The notes under the pieces are model-generated. The model was given only the letters and a program-made list of their open reading frames with translations. It was not told the DNA's origin and did no database searches. Of a stretch of DNA of 64,000 nucleotides, positions 57,356 to 64,000 are shown one piece after another. The stretch is from positions 83,763,895-83,827,894 of the forward strand of contig CM056995.1 of the NCBI GenBank assembly GCA_029891345.1, given 5' to 3'. Numbering within the stretch: the first letter of the stretch is position 1; each line of letters opens with the position of its first letter. Source of the stretch: Dryococelus australis. Lineage: Eukaryota; Arthropoda; Insecta; Phasmatodea; Phasmatidae. The translations under genes and the position numbers were made by a program.

Positions 57356-57370
57356 AATAATATAAAAAAT

Positions 57371-58702
57371 TTATACATCTTCAGTAATTCTCTCCATCAA
57401 ATAATCATAAGTTAACTTTCTTTTACTAATTAAAACAACATTACAAATAGTACCTGCTTCAACTTCTTTATAAAATCAACACTAATTTTTATATTTGTTT
57501 TCCTTTAACTACTGTAGTTTTTCTATACATTCAATCTATGACATATAATGGTCTTCGCCCCCAAAATTAATAGCAATTAATATCACAATCAAAGTTTAAA
57601 GTTGGTTTATAATTAAGTTCATTATTTCTGTAGTTGGTATCTAGTTTGGTTTTTGAATTTCTAAAATCATTATAAGCAAGAAATTGTTTAAGACAAACAC
57701 CGTTTTCAATGTCTAGATTCCAGTTTTCTTTAGGAAAAATTTCATTACTACCATTTTTTACATTAATATTTTGTACATTACAATGATCAAACATAGTAGC
57801 GTGTTTATGCTGTTCAACACGATTACAAAATCCTACAATTACAAAATCAGACATATAAAATTTTTTAAATTATTAAACTGATCTTTCATATCAAAGTTAA
57901 AAACAGTTGAATCAGCAGGGACTTCATTTTCTAAAAATTGCCAATAATCAAAACTAATAGGTATTTTTGGGTCTTTGTATATTTTTTATTTAATTGAAAT
58001 GGCGGTGTTAGATTCATATTCAACAATAGGCCACATAATTTCTAATTTTTAATAACAATTTTTCCAATTTCAGGACGACGTTTCGTAACCTTACTATCTT
58101 TATCTAAAGTTTCATAAAGAAATAAACAGTTGTTATCACATGAATTACGAAAAAAAAATATATATATAACCACCTTTCCAATAAACGTCATTGTTATCAC
58201 GAACAAAACCAAACAAATATCTCAGGGGATGCACTATATCATTTGTTTTATCACTAGAAACAGTTTTAACCTCTTTTTTTATATTACTATAAATAGATTT
58301 GTTTCGATATAGATTATCAACACTAGTAAATTCTTAATAATTTTGTTTACTTTGTGATGTTAAATAAAGCATTCATGATTGTTGATATTATTCCTGGATT
58401 TTCAACAGCTTCAATAATGTTTCCATGCTTTGAAAAGATTTATACTCTAGAAAATTGAAAAGGAATAAAGTTAGAACAAACATCGACATTATCTGATTTA
58501 TCATATTTTGCTTCATCTCCAACTTTATCTCTCTTTAGTAAACTAAATTGCTCATAAACATAAGTATTATTTGGGAAAGAAAAGCCATCTCCTATAGGAA
58601 TATCAAATTAAATTATATTAATGTAAACATTTAAATTTCCCTTAGTTTGATCGGTTGGGGAAACGTTTGTCTCTCGAAACTCTCAATACTTTTATAACTC
58701 AT
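57371..58702 (-). pseudogene. Polinton copy 2 major capsid protein
   Basis: Start taken at the Met codon at 58702. Blocks in order on the minus strand: NNTYVYEQFSLLKRDKVGDE (about 58560), IIEAVENPGIISTIMNALFN (58430), HPLRYLFGFVRDNNDVYWKG (58230), a middle region, then in the frame 57854-57567 DFVIVGFCNRVEQHKHATMF and DHCNVQNINVKNGSNEIFPK, and near 57440-57373 a C-terminal block ending at the stop at 57371. V-I-V-G-F...F-D-H-C-N-V is the signature stretch of the second jelly roll. At least six frame changes and stops. It differs strongly from the copy 1 capsid protein and runs on the strand opposite to its own protease gene, whereas in copy 1 both are on one strand. Confidence 0.78.
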
Positions 58703-58737
58703 TTATAAGAAAAAATATACATAAATGACTGAATCAA

Positions 58738-59665
58738 ATGGATTTTATCGAGTTAAATAACTCATTGAAAGATATACAAAATATAAAAAGCATCATGAAA
58801 AAGAATATGAAAAAACAAGAAGAAAGAGCAACTATTAATCGACGAATTAGGTAATATTGGTAAAAAAAAAAGTAGAAAATGTTAAGTGAAGAAAACAATA
58901 ACTTAATAACAACACTAGTTCCTGTAGCAGCAAAAATATTTAGATTATCCAACAACACCAGAAGAAACATCATTCGAGAGAGAATTATTCTCAGAACAAA
59001 AATCTCCTAATTTGGAAGAGCAAATTGGCATTTTACCCATAAAGAGTACCACGTCTGATTCTACTATAAATATAGGAAAAGAATTTTCAAAAAGAATAAA
59101 TATTATTGATACTCCTCAATATGGTTTACGTGCAGAAGGGCAAAATTTTTGCATAGGTAATACACAAGTAAAGATAGATGATAAAATATCTGTTAAAAAT
59201 TAAGAATATGAATTGATGGAAGGACATTCTAATTTGTTAACAAAAGAAAAAGAAGAAGATCTTGGGGATAATTTCACTGATACCGACTATGATAACTACA
59301 CGAAAATTGTTTTAGATACCGATGTTGCATTCCAAGAATATAATCCAAGAAAGAAAATAAACTCGAATAGAAGTTGGAAATATAGAAAAATAAAATAAAA
59401 TTTATGTTAACTATATAAAAGAATCACATTCAAGAACAGCACCAAACACACCAGAAAGAATGATTTCTCCAAGAACTCCTAGATCTGGAGAAGGTATAAA
59501 AATATATAATTATTTATCAAAATAATATGTCTGGATGGATGTCGTTAGAAAATTGGTTGATAGATTATTAGTTATTCATGGTGAAGAAAATGCTGGAAAT
59601 AAAAATTATTGCAATATGAAAATTATGTAGAAACAATAAATTTTCTGATTTTGTTATAACAATCC
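58738..59665 (+). pseudogene. Polinton copy 2 conserved uncharacterised protein
   Basis: Starts at ATG 58738 (MDFIELNNSLKDIQNIKSIM), a basic helix like that of the copy 1 protein. Further blocks: 59012-59203 (GKEFSKRINIIDTPQYGLRA, then FCIGNTQVKIDD), 59213-59398 (TDTDYDNYTKIVLDTDVAFQ, then a basic end with NRSWKYRKIK) and LVDRLLVIHGEENAGN at 59553-59600. The Y-x-x-Y-x-x-I/L-L...T-x block and the D-R-L...A-G-N end occur in the copy 1 protein in the same order. Role unknown. It diverges from the capsid gene, with only about 35 bp between the two starts. Confidence 0.6.
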
Positions 59666-60048
59666 GAAAGAAATTCCATATCTAATAAAGTTTTAAATGT
59701 AATTCCGCATTCATTTTGTTATTCTGAACATCAGGGAAAAGGCATTATAAATTGGGCATTAAATAATTTAAATTTACCCAAAATGCATTTGCTATGTTAT
59801 TATTGTGGACCATTTACAAAATTAAAACAAAAGACTAGAAAGAGGTGACACAGGAATAAATAAATTAAATGAAGCATGCAAATATCACAATTTTGCTTAT
59901 AGACACAATGCTGATAAAACTGTACAAAAAGAACAAAATAAATTATGTTAGATAAAGGTACTCCAATTAGAGAAAAAATAGCCTCTACTGTTGTTGCCTC
60001 AACTATGTTTATAAAAAGAAAATTTGTCTGGGAAATTAAAATGTTTTA
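59666..60048 (+). pseudogene. Polinton copy 2 phospholipase A2-like protein
   Basis: CYYCGPFTKLKQ near 59800 is the calcium loop (usual form Y-x-G-P-G; here Gly-Pro-Phe), followed after a frameshift by ERGDTGINKLNEACKYHNFA at about 59837-59896 with the active-site helix. The catalytic His is kept but the Asp of H-D is Asn. A hydrophobic approach (INWALNNLNLPKMHLL) precedes. In copy 1 the opposite residue of the pair is lost. Stops and frameshifts make it inactive. It precedes the pX-like gene, as in copy 1. Confidence 0.72.
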
Positions 60049-60204
60049 ATTGAAGATAACAAATATGACTTTCGATATTCTCTTTGAGGAAATAAAATAT
60101 TTGGGTATATATAAATTAAAAAAAAATCAAATTGAGAGGAAAAATAAAAAATAAAAGAAGGTAAAAGTTTCAAATTAACTTTATTACTACCAACAGTCAA
60201 AAAG

Positions 60205-60336
60205 ATGACCAAAGAAAAATCTGGAAGTGGTTTACATAATGGAGGAATTATTCCTATTATACTTGCTGCTTTAGGTACACTTGGTGCCTTAGCTGGAGGA
60301 GCTAAAGAAATTTACAATTCTGTTGAAAAAAACTAG
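60205..60336 (+). CDS. Polinton copy 2 pX/pVI-like hydrophobic protein
   Basis: A short open frame from ATG: a basic start (MTKEKSGSG), then GGIIPIILAALGTLGALAGG and AKEIYNSVEKN to the stop at 60334. The Gly/Ala/Leu-rich segment is the hallmark of the small membrane-active virion protein in adintovirus-like elements; the GGII start is shared with copy 1. In relatives it is longer and ends in a basic tail; here further basic codons follow after the stop in other frames (to about 60420), so the gene is probably truncated. Confidence 0.6.
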   Translation: MTKEKSGSGLHNGGIIPIILAALGTLGALAGGAKEIYNSVEKN

Positions 60337-60439
60337 TATAAAAAGAATTAGAAGAACAACAGAGAACAATTTGGCAATGGAAGATAAAGCAGGAAGTGGT
60401 TAAGTTGCAAAAAAGAAGGGAATAAAAAAAAAAAAGAAT

Positions 60440-60788
60440 ATATACTCACAATTTAATATCGATATTAAAAAAATATGTAAAAATAATAAATATAAAAAAT
60501 TTCAGAAATATTTATATGATCGACGAATTAACAAAAAGTATGCACAAAAATGAATTACTGTGGTTAATTTTGACATTTCAACAAATCCTGGTACTCATGA
60601 GTTTGTTATTTTAAAGAGAATAACTATGTTTACTATTTTGATTCATTTGGAGGTAATATTCTACTAATTAAACTAATTACTTTACAAATAGAAATGTTTA
60701 TTACAGTGATAGAATTCTGAATATAAATTCAGTTATATGTGGACATCAAATGTTTAATTGTATTACAGCTTTTTTCGAAAGATTTTAA
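60440..60788 (+). pseudogene. Polinton copy 2 adenovirus-type protease
   Basis: The N-terminal part (SQFNIDIKKICKNNKYKKFQ, about 60448) corresponds to the start of the copy 1 protease. VVNFDISTNPGTHEFVI carries the catalytic His (codon at 60596), YYFDSFGGN the Asp (60640) and VICGHQ the Cys (60738). The Trp that normally follows the His is Glu. Two or more frameshifts lie between these blocks. The triad is complete in sequence but not in one frame. The stop is at 60786. Confidence 0.78.
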
Positions 60789-60817
60789 GTTTAACGATAT
60801 AATTTCTATATTATTAA

Positions 60818-61489
60818 ATGACAGATATGTTTGGAAGTCCATAAATAAAATATTTAAATAAAATTTTTTACAATAGTGCTTATGCTTTAAAAAAATGTTG
60901 ATTTAAAATACAAAGCTATTGCTTCTGATCACGCTTTAAGAACATATGTAAGATTCACAATTCAATTCAGGTGTTTCTGATTTACAAAGTAAACTAAGCA
61001 CCTGATTCGATTACACAAAATTTTATGTTTCTTTTTTAGGGCATAGAATCGTTAACACAGATGATCCTAGAGATGATAAAGACGCAGTCAATAAAATATG
61101 ATTTAATAAACAAATAGCTGATTGTACTTCAAAAGAAGATATACATTTGCAATTCAGTAATACTATTGCTGATTATGAAAACAAATAAATAATGCAAAGC
61201 AGGCACTAAGAAGGAAGTAGATTCTAATAGAAAAGTATTGTTTCTGACAACCCTTTGAAAAAGACGTAGAATCAAGATACAATACTATGCTTCTGATTTA
61301 AAAACATATGTAAAATCAAAATACAATATAATTGTTACCGCTTTACAGAATCAACTTAGTAAAGTTTTTGTTTATACAACAGATTATGTTTCTGTTCAAA
61401 ATTGTAGAATTAATTATATAGCTTATCCTGTAAATGGAAAAGATGCTGTCAATAAGAGAAATTTCGATAAAGAAATATGTAAACTATAA
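60818..61489 (+). pseudogene. Polinton copy 2 protein with phage-tail-fibre-like repeats
   Basis: Two repeats are visible: GHRIVNTDDPRDDKDAVNK at 61039-61095 and, at about 61413-61487, INYIAYPVNGKDAVNKRNF followed by DKEICKL. The R-I-x-N...D-P-x-x-x-x-D-A-V-N-K pattern is well known from tail-fibre and collar proteins of bacteriophages, where each repeat adds one turn to a trimeric stalk. Between them are coiled-coil-like stretches (DLKTYVKSKYNIIVTALQNQ). The start at ATG 60818 is tentative. Several stops. By position (after the protease) and repeat type, a capsid spike or fibre is plausible; that role is inferred. Confidence 0.55.
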
Positions 61490-61860
61490 ATTACGAAATT
61501 TAAACAAATCTGTTTTAATTATTGTCATACTCTTATTAACTTGAAAATAGAAAAAATGCAAGGCAGAAAAAAATAATTTTATTTACCTGCAAAGTGGAAA
61601 AAGGTAATAATATTTTTCACTTAGATAAAAAAAAATTCTTCTGTATTGTACTGTTTATAAAATAACTACTGATAATTTCAATTTACGTGATGATACTCTA
61701 ACTGTTATTAAAGGACCTACAAAAAAGATTACAGCAAGCCTTTTGATTTAACAGAGGCAACACTTTAATTTTTAAAATCAAAAATATAAAATATATTTCA
61801 TAAAGACAGCATGACAACTACAATATGAATATTCGTAAAATGTAAAGATTAATTATTTTT
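61490..61860 (+). pseudogene. Degenerate coding-like stretch after the fibre-like gene
   Basis: Pieces such as TTDNFNLRDDTLTVIKGPTK (61669-61728) and IYLPAKWKK-like sequence near 61580 suggest one more broken Polinton gene or the C-terminal part of the fibre-like protein. Not identified. Confidence 0.3.
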
Positions 61861-61872
61861 TATTCTTATTAA

Positions 61873-62005
61873 ATGGAGAATACTTGGAACTTGAAGTGTA
61901 AAAAAGTCACTAAAAATAATAATATAAAAATTGAAATACTAAAAATGGATCATTAGTTCAGAAAATTACATGCTCAATATGTAGTTCTGAAAAATCTATT
62001 TTTCT
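61873..62005 (+). pseudogene. Zinc-ribbon-like piece upstream of the copy 2 integrase
   Basis: ATG 61873 starts WNLKCKKVTKNNNIKIEILK; after a frameshift come ITCSICSSEKSIFLKK (to about 62000). The pattern, one Cys region, about 20-25 residues with alternating charges, then C-x2-C and a short basic end, is that of the small DUF5679-type zinc ribbon that in adintoviruses is often fused to the PLA2-like protein. One of the four expected cysteines is missing. Confidence 0.45.
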
Positions 62006-62019
62006 AAAAAAATCGAATA

Positions 62020-62785
62020 ATCAATGAATTATTAAAACCTGCACAAAATTTTTTCCAAGAAGAAAAGCAATTTAGTATGGTATTGATGATTTATGGCAAA
62101 TCGATTTTGTTCATATGGATACTGGAAATTTAAAAGGTTTATCACATATAAATAATGGATATTATGATAATTATGGATCTGAATTTTACAGTAACATATT
62201 TAATGAACTTATGCATAAATATGACATCAATCGCTGTTCTACATTTAGTGAACTTAAAGCTAGTGCTATAGAAAGATATAACTGTACAATGAAGAACAAA
62301 TGTGGAAGAAATTTGCTTTAAATTGCAATTACAAATGGATAAATACATTAGATGATTTAGTTAAAGAATACAACAATAGCAAACATAGAACCAATGGTAT
62401 GAAACCAATTGAAGTTAATATGACAAAGAAAAAAATTTAATGCAAACAAATTTTCTAGATATAATTACTAAACCGAAATACAAAGTTGGTGATATTGTCT
62501 GCATAAGCAAGAGTAAACAAATCTTTGAAAAATGGTTATACAGCTAATTGGACAACCGAGTTATTGACCATTTTTGCGGTTTTAAACAATGATGTACCAA
62601 CTTACAAACTGAATGATAACAAAGAGAAGAAATAAAGGGTAGTTTTTATGAATACTAAATTATGAAAATTGCTTATCCAAATGAATATTTGGTTGAAAAA
62701 GTATTAAAAAACAAAGGTGATAGGATTTATATTAAGTTTTGATAACTCACATAACTATTGGATTAATGAAATGGATGTTTTGTGA
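62020..62785 (+). pseudogene. Polinton copy 2 integrase with chromodomain-like C-terminus
   Basis: ELLKPAQNFFQEEKQF (62027 onward) is the basic lead-in; DDLWQIDFVHMD follows after a frameshift, with the catalytic Asp codon at 62103. In the frame 62115-62321 NYGSEFYSNIFNELMHKYDI and STFSELKASAIERYN carry the second acidic block and the catalytic Glu; the loop between the first and second block is deleted. HRTNGMKPIEVN ends the core. Then YKVGDIVCISKSKQ, YEYEIMKIAYP-like sequence and SHNYWINEMDVL, stop at 62783, form the SH3/chromodomain-like tail of Polinton integrases. Frameshifts abound. The gene lies at the right end of the element, pointing outward. Confidence 0.85.
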
Positions 62786-64000
62786 ATTTAAATATTTATG
62801 AAATGAAATATTTTTCTGTAATTAATTATTTCATAATGTAACATAAAATTCCTTTTTACACTTGTTTAATATAAATAACATGTATTCAAACATTGTTAAA
62901 TATTTGTTCAACATTCGTTCATATTGTTAATTGTTAATTTGCACAATGCACATTTCACCTATTGTGAGCATTTTATTTTAATATATTTCAAAAAGTTTAT
63001 GAGTAACTTAATGCTGTGCCAGGGACCTGTTTATTGTTCAGGTTTAGCGATATATTTTATTTCCGGGCCTTATTTAGCACCTGCAAAACTCCAATTGGAG
63101 AAATCCCTCACCTCTCCACCAGCTGGCCTATATATTTTTATTTAGTGGAAAAGTGAGGGATTTTTTAAATTTTTTTATTTCTTGTGGTACCCCTTCTCAT
63201 ATAGTGAGGCACCTTTCACTATACGAGAACACTCCAGTTTATGCATCTGTCATATTACAAGTATAAAATGAAGAGCATTTTTGCTGAAGCTTGAGAGTAC
63301 CATTTTTATTTGCATCAGTACTTATACATTGTGTATGAGAAAAGCAAGATTTTTGACTCAAATTTTGAATTATTTGGTGATAATCTAATAGCGCAAATAT
63401 GGGCACCTCATATTTACATTATTAAATTATTTGGTCAAACCGGGGATCATACCCACAACCTTCACACTAGAGATCAAATCCTTGCCATGGAGCCATGGCA
63501 ACAAGATGAGTGAGATGATGATTATAAGTCTTCATATTGTGAGTTATTCTCACCAAGTAGATAGTCTCATATCACAAGTTGCACCACCGACAGTTTGCTA
63601 TACCACAACTAGATGACAGCACTGTCATGATAAACTTCTTCCTGTGGTGGCAAGAGTGCCCTGAAGTGCCTCTTCAGGAAGTAGATGAAGAATTCTTGCG
63701 TACAAGAGAAAATATACAGAGTTACATTATAACATGTTGGATTTGGTCTCTATACTTACCACTGTTCAGTTTTCTATTCATATCTATGGTGATAAAATCA
63801 TAGTCTGAAGGAATTCATTTCAATTTAATTATTAAAAAGTTATGCCATTTTCTTTAACTTTAAATTTTTTTTAAATACCTCATAAAATAATTATGTACCT
63901 CAATATATTTATGTTGGTTTAAAATTTTTGAGCAAATATACAATTTATTAGAATTTAGCCATCCTGGCTTATAAATAAAATTAATCATCAAGTTGCTTTT
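62786..64000. other. Right flank of Polinton copy 2, no gene recognised
   Basis: AT-rich; no Polinton terminal repeat recognised. Minus-strand sequence near 63430-63490 contains GGGTATGATCCCCGGTTT, faintly like a tRNA T-arm region and perhaps an old SINE. Frames at 63310-63803 are short, overlapping and unrecognised. Confidence 0.4.

Noticed and set aside
58734..58973. Very hydrophobic 79-codon minus-strand frame resembling a membrane protein
   Set aside because: Antisense to the Lys/Glu-rich start of the conserved Polinton protein; AT-rich coding DNA often yields Phe/Leu-rich antisense frames.

Overview
The window looks like repeat-dominated, AT-rich nuclear DNA of an animal, most probably an arthropod. 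The grounds are a tRNA-derived SINE of a type I associate with insects, Tc1-like transposase remnants, many small inverted-repeat transposons, microsatellites, a 4.8-kb minisatellite and two decayed Polinton/Maverick (adintovirus-like) elements. There are no operons, and I could not identify a single intact host exon with confidence. Almost all short open frames are chance frames or pieces of mobile DNA. An insect with a large genome is an inference, not something the sequence proves.

Layout. 0-7 kb: AT-rich DNA with a family of small transposons whose ends carry GTTCACGGTAAAGTGAGCAC (one solitary copy, one nested pair). 7-9 kb: an inverted-repeat element rich in ACGG motifs, a CA/TA microsatellite and a Tc1-like transposase pseudogene. 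10.9-11.3 kb: the N-terminal half of a second Tc1-like transposase. 12-14 kb: tandem duplications and a 630-bp dispersed repeat. 15.2-17.05 kb: a small gag-only LTR retroelement with about 160-bp LTRs and a CCHC knuckle.

17.05-25.9 kb: Polinton copy 1. Minus strand: integrase, a conserved uncharacterised protein, a coiled-coil-rich stretch and a packaging ATPase. A repeat-filled divergent spacer follows. Plus strand: PLA2-like protein, pX-like hydrophobic protein, adenovirus-type protease, minor capsid (penton-like), major capsid, unknown frames, and the N-terminal part of a protein-primed DNA polymerase that then breaks off. All genes carry stops or frameshifts.

26-38.8 kb: mostly non-coding DNA with one SINE flanked by target-site duplications, promoter-like patches and a 3.2-kb transposon inside a larger inverted repeat. 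38.8-43.6 kb: a 38-bp tandem repeat. 44-56 kb: more copies of the small transposon family, LINE-tail-like sequence, a second copy of the 630-bp repeat, a long foldback element and a perfect 18-bp hairpin.

56.9-62.8 kb: Polinton copy 2, a different and more AT-rich lineage: minus-strand major capsid and two unknown frames; plus-strand conserved uncharacterised protein, PLA2-like, pX-like, protease, a protein with phage-tail-fibre-like repeats, a zinc-ribbon piece, and an integrase with a chromodomain-like tail. I see no polymerase or ATPase in this copy.

Together the Polinton genes would have supplied integration (integrase, protein-primed polymerase) and virion formation (capsid proteins, protease, ATPase, membrane-active PLA2/pX proteins). 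Both copies are clearly inactive.
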